Below are positions 1-5,980 of a DNA stretch of 41,401 nucleotides, piece by piece. Position 1 is the stretch's first letter. Every line of letters starts with the position of its first letter. The position numbers and the translations under genes are program-made. The notes beneath the pieces are model-generated. The model was not told the DNA's origin. It ran no database searches and was given only the letters and a program-made list of their open reading frames with translations. The DNA is from Deltaproteobacteria bacterium (lineage in GTDB: Bacteria; Desulfobacterota; Desulfobacteria; Desulfobacterales; JAFDCJ01): NCBI GenBank assembly GCA_019312835.1, contig JAFDCJ010000181.1, positions 1-41,401 on the forward strand, given 5' to 3'.

Positions 1-112
1 CTTCCATGGCGATGACCTGATTGTAGCCGGCGATTAGTTTGCCGCCGATCATAACCAGCGCCACCAAGGTGATTCCCAGAATTACAAGTACGATTTTCAA
101 TCCGTTTGACAT
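1..112 (-). CDS. lemA: LemA family protein, N-terminal part (runs off the window)
   Basis: Only the first 37 codons are inside the window. They start at an ATG preceded by a strong AAGGGGG ribosome site, and encode one hydrophobic N-terminal helix followed by GYNQVIAMEE, the start typical of LemA proteins (a membrane anchor, then a helical bundle exposed to the outside). The TPM-domain gene lies just upstream on the same strand, and LemA/TPM pairing is a common arrangement in bacteria, which supports the call. The family's role is poorly understood and is usually discussed as envelope-related. An inverted repeat separates it from the TPM gene. The rest of the gene cannot be judged. Confidence 0.8.
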   Translation of the reverse strand, partial: MSNGLKIVLVILGITLVALVMIGGKLIAGYNQVIAME

Positions 113-124
113 AAAACCCCCTTT

Positions 125-318
125 GGAATGTCGAATGTCGAAGTTCGAATGACGAATTGTGGCGGTCGCTTCGCTACGTCAATTTTTATTTTTTAATCAA
201 TAAAATCGCTTTGGAAGTTGTGATTGATACTATTAAATTTTATTCAGCACAACTAGCTTGTCTAAAATTGATGGAATTCCTTCATTATTCATTCGACCTT
301 CGACCTTCTTCATTCCCA
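125..318. repeat. Heptad inverted repeat, GAATGNN type (copy E1)
   Basis: The left arm (125 to about 187) is a run of seven-base words of the form GAATGTC/GAATGAC. The right arm (about 273-318) carries the same words reverse-complemented, and the AT-rich middle begins with the core GGTCGCTTCGCTACGTC. The element fills the gap between the TPM gene and lemA and ends exactly beside the TPM stop codon. Confidence 0.8.
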
Positions 319-1101
319 TCACCATCCTCCCGATGCGCCCCCGCCGCCGAATCCGCCGCCCCCGCCGCCGAATCCGCCCCCGCCAAACCCGCCGCCAGAG
401 CCTCCCCAATGGCCGCCACGGGAACCCATGGAGGAAAGCAAGAAATAGGCCAGCAATAAGCGCGGATTTTTAATAAACAAAATGACCATCACCACAACAA
501 ACAGTAGGGAAAAGATTTTGCCGAGGACACCGAGGGATTTTTTCCTTTTATGCGACGGCACGGTTTTTTTAACCGCCGGCATTCCGGTGATATCAACACC
601 GGCATCCCGGGCAATCTCACTGGCCATTACCACCGCAGCCGCATAAATGCCCGTGGAATAATCCCCTTTTTTAAAATGGGGGACCAGATATTGCCTGCCG
701 ATGCTGCCGACGAGGCTGTCCGGCAGCAGACCTTCGAGTCCGTAGCCGACTTCGATCCTGTATTTTCTGTCATCTAAGGCGATGACCATCAACACGCCGT
801 TATCCTTGCCTTTTTTCCCAAGGCGCCAGCGGTCATGGGCGATATTGATGGAAAAGTCTTCGATGGCCTGCCCGTCGAGACTGTTTACGGTGAGAATCGC
901 CATCTGGGCACCCGTCTTTGTTTCGAGCTCTTGCAGGTACCGGTTCAGTCGGTTCTCCGTCGCATTGTCGATGATGCCGGCCAGATCGACGACCGGGGCA
1001 GCGGGCAAAGCGGGAATATCCGCGCCATAGCCGACGGCTGCCGAGCTGCAGACAAACAATGCCAGGGTCCCCAGGAAGATCGATCTAAACAGCGAGCGCA
1101 T
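319..1101 (-). CDS. TPM-domain (YgcG-type) membrane protein with glycine-rich tail
   Basis: This is a 260-residue protein with an N-terminal signal peptide (about residues 1-27). A TPM domain follows (about 30-155), starting VVDLAGIIDNATENRLN and containing the conserved stretches NGVLMVIALDDRKYRIEVG and YGLEGLLPDS. A transmembrane region at about 195-230 leads into a C-terminal tail made almost only of Gly, Ser, Phe and Trp. This architecture matches the YgcG/TPM family found with LemA in many bacteria; TPM domains have been linked to photosystem repair in plants and to phosphatase-like activity, but the bacterial role is open. The start overlaps the end of the upstream nucleotidyltransferase-like gene by 17 bases, so the two are probably co-transcribed and translationally coupled. 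A repeat element begins directly after the stop codon. Confidence 0.85.
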   Translation of the reverse strand: MRSLFRSIFLGTLALFVCSSAAVGYGADIPALPAAPVVDLAGIIDNATENRLNRYLQELETKTGAQMAILTVNSLDGQAIEDFSINIAHDRWRLGKKGKDNGVLMVIALDDRKYRIEVGYGLEGLLPDSLVGSIGRQYLVPHFKKGDYSTGIYAAAVVMASEIARDAGVDITGMPAVKKTVPSHKRKKSLGVLGKIFSLLFVVVMVILFIKNPRLLLAYFLLSSMGSRGGHWGGSGGGFGGGGFGGGGGGFGGGGASGGW

Positions 1102-1822
1102 CGATGAAGTCTCCCAGTGCTTCGATGGCGGTATAATAATCCCCGAAAACCATGTTGAGTTGTCCTATCGAGGGTTTGGCTTTGTCTTTTTTCTGCTGTA
1201 GCACTACTTTAAACACCTCGGCCTGGATTCCGGAGAGCTCTTGCAGCACCGCAAGGATGTCGGCGTTATTGTGGGGCGGTTCGTGGCCGAGAAGCACAAT
1301 GATAGCTTTGAACAGCGGCATGTATCCGGAAAACGATTCTGCAAAACCCCTGGCAAGCACCTTCTGATCACCGGCGGCGGAAATATAGCCCTGCCTCAAA
1401 CCGATGAGTTTTACCTTTAATTCCTGTTCACACTGCCGCCTCAGATCTGATTTTTTAATCACCAGAGGTTGAAAAACATCCTCTCCAAAGACGGTAGCGT
1501 GCAAGTGTTGAATATTGAAAAATTCGATGGGAAAGACATCGAGGGAATTATCGATATATGCGGGCGTCATAATCAGCGGAGCGGCAATTCGCTTGCGGCC
1601 GAATTTTTTGCCCAGAGGCGCCAAAAACTCTAAAAATTTCAGATCCATTTTGCCCAGGACGATCACAGAATTGATGTCTGAGCGTTTGGGATCGAAATCC
1701 TGGGTCAAGGCACTGCCGACAATATGGACGGAATGGATAAGGTTCTGACGATGTTGAAGAATCTTATCCAGAAACGGTTTGAAACGGGCTGAAATGTCGG
1801 ATTTGAGATTAATGTCGTTCAT
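1085..1822 (-). CDS. Nucleotidyltransferase-like protein with a changed active-site motif
   Basis: The product has 245 residues and no signal peptide. Residues 33-52 contain HIVGSALTQDF followed by SDINSVIVL, which resembles the pol-beta nucleotidyltransferase motif (hG-S, about 11 residues, then D-x-D). Here the second acidic position is Asn (D49-I50-N51), so the metal site looks incomplete. The remainder is mostly alpha-helical and reads like a HEPN/KNTase-type accessory region; no other domain is recognised. A GAGG ribosome site lies 9 bases before the ATG. It is the first gene of an operon with the TPM protein and LemA. Function is not known. It could be a non-catalytic relative or an enzyme that tolerates Asn at this position. 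Confidence 0.6.
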   Translation of the reverse strand: MNDINLKSDISARFKPFLDKILQHRQNLIHSVHIVGSALTQDFDPKRSDINSVIVLGKMDLKFLEFLAPLGKKFGRKRIAAPLIMTPAYIDNSLDVFPIEFFNIQHLHATVFGEDVFQPLVIKKSDLRRQCEQELKVKLIGLRQGYISAAGDQKVLARGFAESFSGYMPLFKAIIVLLGHEPPHNNADILAVLQELSGIQAEVFKVVLQQKKDKAKPSIGQLNMVFGDYYTAIEALGDFIDALAV

Positions 1823-1877
1823 CTCCGATGTCCTCGCATAAACGGAAATTATGTTAATTTAGACTTTTCAAATTTAT

Positions 1878-1984
1878 TTAACCACGAATGGACACGAATA
1901 CCCACGAATTATTTGCAATTAACAAATTCCAAAACTGTTTTCTATAATAGATTTTTTCGTGAGCATTCGTGCTAATTGGTGGCT
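1878..1984. repeat. Decad inverted repeat, CACGAAT type (copy I1)
   Basis: The left arm has CACGAAT three times at ten-base spacing (about 1882-1909). The right arm (about 1955-1984) carries TTCGTG and ATTCGTG words as its imperfect complement, ending in ATTGGTGGC. It lies upstream of the nucleotidyltransferase-like gene and differs from the other families by its ten-base rather than seven-base period. Confidence 0.65.
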
Positions 1985-2087
1985 TTCTTTATTTTTCTGA
2001 ATAATACGGAGTTCCCCTGTGGTTAAAATAGCAAAAAAAGCTAAACTCCTCACGAATCCTACCGATATCTATATCACAGGCCAGCGC

Positions 2088-2115
2088 CATGGTCACCTCT
2101 CAACCGCATGGTCAC
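2088..2115. promoter_or_regulatory. Tandem nine-base sites CATGGTCAC
   Basis: CATGGTCAC occurs at 2088-2096 and again at 2107-2115, 19 bases apart, so both copies face nearly the same side of the helix. They lie about 200 bases upstream of a sigma-54-like promoter, a distance compatible with an upstream activator site. That role is inferred. Confidence 0.4.
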
Positions 2116-2187
2116 GGGCCGATTTTTGTCAGTTTTTTTTGCTCAGATGCCGTCCCGATGACCTGCATTTTTAATTTTTTCTTACAC

Positions 2188-2209
2188 TTGTCATTCATTT
2201 CAATGACAA
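2188..2209. promoter_or_regulatory. Perfect dyad TTGTCATT/AATGACAA
   Basis: Eight-base perfect arms flank a six-base spacer, followed by six T residues. It could be an operator dyad or a weak AT-rich terminator on the plus strand. It sits between the tandem CATGGTCAC sites and the sigma-54-like promoter. Confidence 0.4.
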
Positions 2210-2316
2210 TTTTTTGACACTTATGATGACCTTTTTTGTTAGATCCGTCGGTGACATTTTGGTGAATATAAAGACAACCATTTGAAATTAAATGTAATAT
2301 TTTCTTTATGACATAT

Positions 2317-2333
2317 TTGGCATGATAGTTGTA
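2317..2333 (+). promoter_or_regulatory. Sigma-54-like promoter
   Basis: TTGGCATGATAGTTGTA matches the consensus YTGGCACGRNNNTTGCW at every fixed position except the C after TGGCA and the C of the -12 GC, with correct -24/-12 spacing. The same GT at -12 is known from the E. coli pspA promoter. It points to the Cys-rich gene that starts 126 bases downstream, leaving a leader of about 115 nt. Confidence 0.5.
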
Positions 2334-2458
2334 TAGGTATATAGCAAAACTGTTGAAAGATAATGGTAATAAACGGTTATTGCGCCACGTCAGATTCTGA
2401 AACATGATTTTGCCGACCGCAAGCCTGATACCGAAACCCGATCACATGAGGTGCTAAA

Positions 2459-2683
2459 ATGGAAGAAAGATTCTGCGAAAATAATTTCGATTTTGACATT
2501 GGGTATCTTGTTAAGAGTCCCTGCAGAGATTGTATGACCAGAGAAAACTTGCCCGATTGCATTCAAGGATGTGATATTTTGGATCAAATCCAAACCGTTT
2601 TGGCTGATTCCATCCCGAGCGAAGCGAGCATTTCGCCGGTTGAAACCTATGATGTCCCGGCCGAAGTGCTGGAACAAATTTAG
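2459..2683 (+). CDS. Small Cys-rich protein of unknown function
   Basis: The product has 74 residues. Five Cys residues lie in the first half: C6, then CRDCM (C22, C25), then a pair spaced LPDCIQGC (C33, C37). A helical stretch DILDQIQTVLADSI follows. The two-pair Cys layout could bind a metal ion or an Fe-S cluster, but no known family is firmly recognised. An AGGTG ribosome site precedes the ATG. A sigma-54-like promoter and paired upstream sites suggest activator-controlled expression, and a terminator hairpin lies about 150 bases downstream, so it is probably transcribed alone. The start is supported by the ribosome site. It could be an anaerobic stress or redox protein; this is only a guess. 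Confidence 0.6.
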   Translation: MEERFCENNFDFDIGYLVKSPCRDCMTRENLPDCIQGCDILDQIQTVLADSIPSEASISPVETYDVPAEVLEQI

Positions 2684-2830
2684 GCAATTCGGATCTCTGA
2701 ACTTTTTCGGCAGCCCAGTTGCCGACTAAGATACATAGACCTAAATCGATAAACCAAACTGGTTGAGACCTGGCAATCAATCGATGCCGGGTCCTTCTAA
2801 ATTCAATTTACGGGTATACGGATAATTGCC

Positions 2831-2867
2831 GCCTGATCTCCATACCGGGGATCAGGCAGAATTTTTT
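2831..2867 (+). terminator. Rho-independent terminator
   Basis: An eleven-base-pair stem (GCCTGATCTCC with GGGGATCAGGC, one G-U pair) has a five-base loop and is followed by AGAATTTTTT. It ends the transcript of the Cys-rich gene. Confidence 0.75.
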
Positions 2868-2976
2868 AAATGACGATTGACTAATGACTAATGGTGGAAG
2901 TCGCTGCGCTCCATCTATTATTGAGATAGGTAGAATTCCTTAATTATTCATTTGTTCATTATTCATTAATCATTTT
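2868..2976. repeat. Heptad inverted repeat (copy E2)
   Basis: Left words are of the type TGACTAATGACTAATGG, then the core AGTCGCTGCGCTCCATC, an AT-rich centre, and right-arm words TTCATTATTCATTAATC. The pspC stop codon (TAA on the minus strand, 2966-2968) is inside the right arm. Confidence 0.75.
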
Positions 2977-3352
2977 TCAGCCTCTCATCCCAGTCAAATT
3001 CGCGCGCGGTGACGATGTGTTCCATTCGCCGCAGGCGCTTCTCAAGGTTTTCATAGCGTCTTTTGATGCGTTGAGCGGCCAGGTGTCTGGAATTTGTATA
3101 GCTGTTATAAAATTCCTTTTCGGCCTCTGTCGCCAGAGGAATGACGGGAGCTGGTTTCATCAAGATAGCTGCGATCAGATAAAGACCGATCGCCGGCCAG
3201 AATCCTGAAACGATAAGGAAAATGATGGCGATGGCCCGGGCCCAGAACACCGAAAAGTCAAAATAATCGGCCAGTCCCCGGCATACCCCAAAAAGGATGC
3301 CGTTGCGTGAGCGGTATATTCCATCGCGGGATAAGCTGTCATATTTTCTCAT
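2966..3352 (-). CDS. pspC: Phage shock protein C (PspC-domain membrane protein)
   Basis: The product has 128 residues from the ATG at 3352. The PspC domain is clear: YRSRNGILFGVCRGLADYF (about residues 12-30), then hydrophobic helices through WARAIAIIFLIVSGFWPAIGLYLIAAIL (given here only as about residues 35-62). A basic coiled-coil-like C-terminal segment (about 85-120) follows. The longer reading frame begins upstream inside pspB; the 3352 start has an AAGGA site 8 bases before it, so it was chosen. It overlaps pspB by 14 bases, indicating coupling. In the known system PspB and PspC sense membrane damage and release PspF from PspA. The last codons and stop lie in a repeat element. Confidence 0.9.
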   Translation of the reverse strand: MRKYDSLSRDGIYRSRNGILFGVCRGLADYFDFSVFWARAIAIIFLIVSGFWPAIGLYLIAAILMKPAPVIPLATEAEKEFYNSYTNSRHLAAQRIKRRYENLEKRLRRMEHIVTAREFDWDERLKND

Positions 3353-3587
3353 CTTTGGGATCCTTTTTGTCTTGGTCCAGCAGGATGGTTTCCAGTGCCT
3401 CAACGCGCGCTTCCATGCGGGAGAGCCCCTGGTAAATTTCCTGGATAATTTTGGAATCCTCGGCCTGATCTTTGCGGGAACTTCCGCCTTTTAACAGTTT
3501 GATGGACATCAAAATCGTCCCCCCGATAACTGCGGGTATCAGGACGAAACTTCCGAAAACAATGGCCACGATCAACGCTTCTTTCAT
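3339..3587 (-). CDS. pspB: Phage shock protein B-like membrane protein
   Basis: The product has 82 residues: one N-terminal transmembrane helix (about 4-28), a basic Gly-rich linker, and a short coiled coil (about 45-70, IIQEIYQGLSRMEARVEALE) ending in a charged tail. Size, topology and position between pspA and pspC match PspB. The ATG is preceded by GGGGTTG. The gene overlaps pspC by 14 bases. A hairpin-forming repeat (F1) separates it from pspA, so PspA may be made in excess over PspB and PspC. Confidence 0.8.
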   Translation of the reverse strand: MKEALIVAIVFGSFVLIPAVIGGTILMSIKLLKGGSSRKDQAEDSKIIQEIYQGLSRMEARVEALETILLDQDKKDPKDEKI

Positions 3588-3660
3588 ATGTCAACCCCAA
3601 AATTCATTTATCATTCCCATTATTTACGCGTCCCGGGAGTTGGTGTCAATCTATAATTGG

Positions 3661-3760
3661 TTGAAGGTTCAGGGTTCTGGGTTGTTCTGAGCCCCCGAAT
3701 ATCGGAACTACTTTAACCGCCGGAGGCGCATGAACCTTTGAACCTGAACCCAGAACCTTA
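3661..3760. repeat. Heptad inverted repeat, GTTCAGG type (copy F1)
   Basis: The left arm has GGTTCAGGGTTCTGGGTT and the right arm has AACCTGAACCCAGAACC. The centre contains the GC-rich palindrome ACCGCCGGAGGCG. It lies between pspA and pspB in the same transcript. Confidence 0.8.
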
Positions 3761-3784
3761 AAGCAGCAACGCTGCCCTTGGAAT

Positions 3785-4465
3785 CTATTCAGCCGATTCA
3801 TCCTTTTCCTTTGGTTTTGGTGACTTCAGTTCCTTGAGCTCATCTTCAATATCTTTATCTACCGAAAGTCTCTCCAGCTCGTCTTCCAGGGAAGTCTTTT
3901 TGCCGAAGTTGACCAGATCGGCTTCCGCTTCCATGCGTTCAATGCGGTTTTCAAGTTCATCAAATTTCATCATGGTTTCAGAGCTGTCAATGCGCCGCAG
4001 CTCCTGTTGGGCCTGGAATTTTTTCTGAGCATGGACCTGTCGTTGAACCAGCATGCGCTGCTTATCCCGGGCAGCTTTTAATTTGTCCTCGAGTTGACGG
4101 ATGTCATCCTGGTACTGTTCGATGAGCAGGTCCTGTTCAGCCAAATCCTGGCTGAGGGTCTCGGCGCCTTGGGTGAATTTGCGCTTTTCCAGCAAGGCTT
4201 CCCTTGCCAGATCGTCCCGTCCCTTACCCACGGCCAATGCGGCCTTTTCCCCCCAGTATTGGGCTCTTTCCTTGTGGCGATCCAGCTGGCGTTGGAGCTT
4301 TTTCCCGGAGGCCATGACACCGGCGCAAGCGGTTTTGATTTCAACCAGCGTATCTTCCATCTCCCGGATCATTAATTTGATCAACTTTTCTGGATCTTCG
4401 GCTTTATCAAGCATTGCATTGATATTAGAGCTGATGATATCTCGAAATCTTGTGAAAATCCCCAT
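3785..4465 (-). CDS. pspA: Phage shock protein A (PspA/IM30)
   Basis: The product has 226 residues, close to the usual PspA length. It starts MGIFTRFRDIISSNINAMLD, which is the family's N-terminal amphipathic helix, and continues with IKLMIREMEDTLVEIKT and a long coiled coil (about 25-190). The tail is acidic and Lys-rich. The ATG at 4465 has an ideal GGAGGT site; the upstream extension of the frame is rejected because it would cover the promoter. PspA binds damaged membranes and holds the sigma-54 activator PspF inactive. It is the first gene of pspA-pspB-pspC. A sigma-54 promoter lies 28 to 40 bases before the start, and pspF is divergent, as in E. coli. Confidence 0.95.
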   Translation of the reverse strand: MGIFTRFRDIISSNINAMLDKAEDPEKLIKLMIREMEDTLVEIKTACAGVMASGKKLQRQLDRHKERAQYWGEKAALAVGKGRDDLAREALLEKRKFTQGAETLSQDLAEQDLLIEQYQDDIRQLEDKLKAARDKQRMLVQRQVHAQKKFQAQQELRRIDSSETMMKFDELENRIERMEAEADLVNFGKKTSLEDELERLSVDKDIEDELKELKSPKPKEKDESAE

Positions 4466-4503
4466 TGTGTTACCTCCGTATTTTGATGTTGTCTTATGAC
4501 TTG

Positions 4504-4520
4504 AGCACAATTCATGCCAG
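4504..4520 (-). promoter_or_regulatory. Sigma-54 promoter of pspA
   Basis: On the minus strand the sequence CTGGCATGAATTGTGCT fits YTGGCACGRNNNTTGCW with 15 of 17 positions, including GG at -24 and GC at -12. It is placed correctly for a transcript beginning near 4493, just upstream of pspA. Confidence 0.8.
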
Positions 4521-4631
4521 CGGGGAACCACGGACAACTATTTGAAACCAGTGGTTTTTTTGCTTGACAGGCTTGATAACTGTATGGTAATTATTGCCAA
4601 TAAATAGCAAGATTCGCTAATGATTGGTGTA

Positions 4632-4750
4632 AGGGCTCAGCGTTCAAGGTCCTAAGGTTCATACGCCTCCGGCGGTTTCAGAAGCTCAGAGACGCTGGAG
4701 CTCAGAACAACCCTGAGCCCTGAGCCCTGAACCCTGAACCCTGAACCTTT
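4632..4750. repeat. Heptad inverted repeat (copy F2) directly before pspF
   Basis: The left arm has GGGCTCAGCGTTCAAGG-type words and the right arm has TGAGCCCTGAACCCTGAACC. The centre has ACGCCTCCGGCGGTT, the reverse complement of the F1 core. The right arm ends 6 bases before the pspF ATG, where no ribosome site is visible. Confidence 0.8.
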
Positions 4751-4756
4751 AAATCC

Positions 4757-5809
4757 ATGCCCCCCAAACAGTACAGCAGCGAAACACCGGCCCGGGTCAC
4801 AGAAGCCCTGGGTCAATCCGAAAAATTCCTCGAGTTCCAGGAGCGTCTATCACGGGTGGCACCCGTCAACCGCCCGGTCCTTCTGCTGGGCGAGCGCGGC
4901 ACCGGCAAAGAACTGGCAGCCGGACGGCTCCATTACCTTTCAGAAAGGTGGCACAGGCCCTTTTTAACGCTAAACTGCTCCGCGTTGTCGCCGTCACTTA
5001 TCGAATCGGAATTATTTGGCTACGAAAAGGGTGCGTTCACCGGAGCGGCCCAGCGAAGGGTGGGAAGGTTTGAAGCGGCAGACGGCGGTACGCTTTTTCT
5101 GGACGAGATCGGCAACATCCCGCTGGAAGTTCAGGAAAAGATTTTGCGGGTGGTGGAATACTATACATTTGAGCGCGTGGGAAGCTCGCAAAGCATCGAT
5201 GTGGATGTGCGGATTATTGCCGCCACCAATGCCGATCTAAAAGCCTTGGCAGCTGATAACCGATTCAAACAGGATCTGATGGATCGGCTTTCATTTGAAG
5301 TCCTGATCGTGCCCCCTTTGCGTGAACGCAGAGAGGACATCATGCTCCTGGCCAATCATTTTGCCGGTCGCATGGCGGTTGAACTGGGTTGGGAGGAAAT
5401 TCCGGAGTTCAGTACCAAAGCCGTTAAAGCGCTGGAACACTACCCCTGGCCCGGTAATATACGGGAGTTAAAAAATGTGGTGGAGCGGGCAGTGTACCGT
5501 TCTGATTCGCTCAAAATCGATGATATTATTTTTGACCCGTTTATATCACCCTATGAAGTCCAGACACCGGAATTAAAACCGGATCGCCCGGAAATCGAGG
5601 AGCGCGCCGGCGATCCAATTGATATGGTTTTGAAACCGATGAAAGAGGCGGTTTGGGACCTGAAAATTCAGATGCTGGAAACCGCCCTGGCCAGGTCAAA
5701 ATTCAACCAGAAGAAAGCCGCCAAACTCCTGGGACTGACCTACCATCAATTTCGAGGGCTGTACCGGCAATACCAAAGGAATGAAGAAGGACGAATGACT
5801 TTGGAATGA
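4757..5809 (+). CDS. pspF: Sigma-54-dependent activator PspF
   Basis: The product has 350 residues. The AAA+ domain starts almost at the N-terminus with no receiver or sensor domain, as in PspF. Visible motifs are Walker A GERGTGKE (45-52), the sigma-54 contact loop GAFTGA (92-97), Walker B GGTLFLDE (110-117), and LRERREDI in the sensor region. A Fis-type helix-turn-helix sits at the C-terminus (about 310-340, NQKKAAKLLGLTYHQFRGL). A spacer of about 45 residues between the two is unusually long and acidic. It is divergent from pspA and should activate the pspA promoter. A weak sigma-70-like TTGACA (4564) could serve it. No ribosome site is seen before the ATG. The last codons and stop lie in repeat E3. 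Confidence 0.9.
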   Translation: MPPKQYSSETPARVTEALGQSEKFLEFQERLSRVAPVNRPVLLLGERGTGKELAAGRLHYLSERWHRPFLTLNCSALSPSLIESELFGYEKGAFTGAAQRRVGRFEAADGGTLFLDEIGNIPLEVQEKILRVVEYYTFERVGSSQSIDVDVRIIAATNADLKALAADNRFKQDLMDRLSFEVLIVPPLRERREDIMLLANHFAGRMAVELGWEEIPEFSTKAVKALEHYPWPGNIRELKNVVERAVYRSDSLKIDDIIFDPFISPYEVQTPELKPDRPEIEERAGDPIDMVLKPMKEAVWDLKIQMLETALARSKFNQKKAAKLLGLTYHQFRGLYRQYQRNEEGRMTLE

Positions 5810-5980
5810 CGAATGTCGAATGAAGAATTAAGGAATACTATCGATTTTATCCCCCTCCCTCTGTCCCTCCCGCCAGGGGAGGGAAATCAGATCCAGGCTG
5901 CTGGGAGGTTGGTAAATAACGACCTTAAAATTTAATCAACGGAGCGCAGCGACATCCTTCATTCGCCATTCGACATTCAT
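5780..5980. repeat. Heptad inverted repeat (copy E3) shared by two convergent genes
   Basis: Left words are GAATGAC/GAATGTC/GAATGAA; the right arm is CATTCGCCATTCGACATTC. The centre has a pyrimidine-rich CCCTCCCTCTGTCCCTCCC stretch with its own small hairpin, and the core GGAGCGCAGCGAC. The stop codons of pspF (5807-5809) and of the flavin reductase (5977-5979) are both inside the arms. Confidence 0.85.

Noticed and set aside
2112-2405. Minus-strand open frame of 97 codons
   Set aside because: It is AT-rich, overlaps the sigma-54-like promoter and dyad, and resembles no known protein.
4575-4605. TTGGCAATAATTACC on the minus strand as a second sigma-54 site before pspA
   Set aside because: It has GG at -24 but no GC or GT at the -12 position with correct spacing; the site at 4504-4520 is far better.
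4712-4748. Telomere-like CCCTGAA repeats
   Set aside because: The short run is one arm of an intergenic inverted repeat flanked by ordinary genes; nothing suggests a linear chromosome end.
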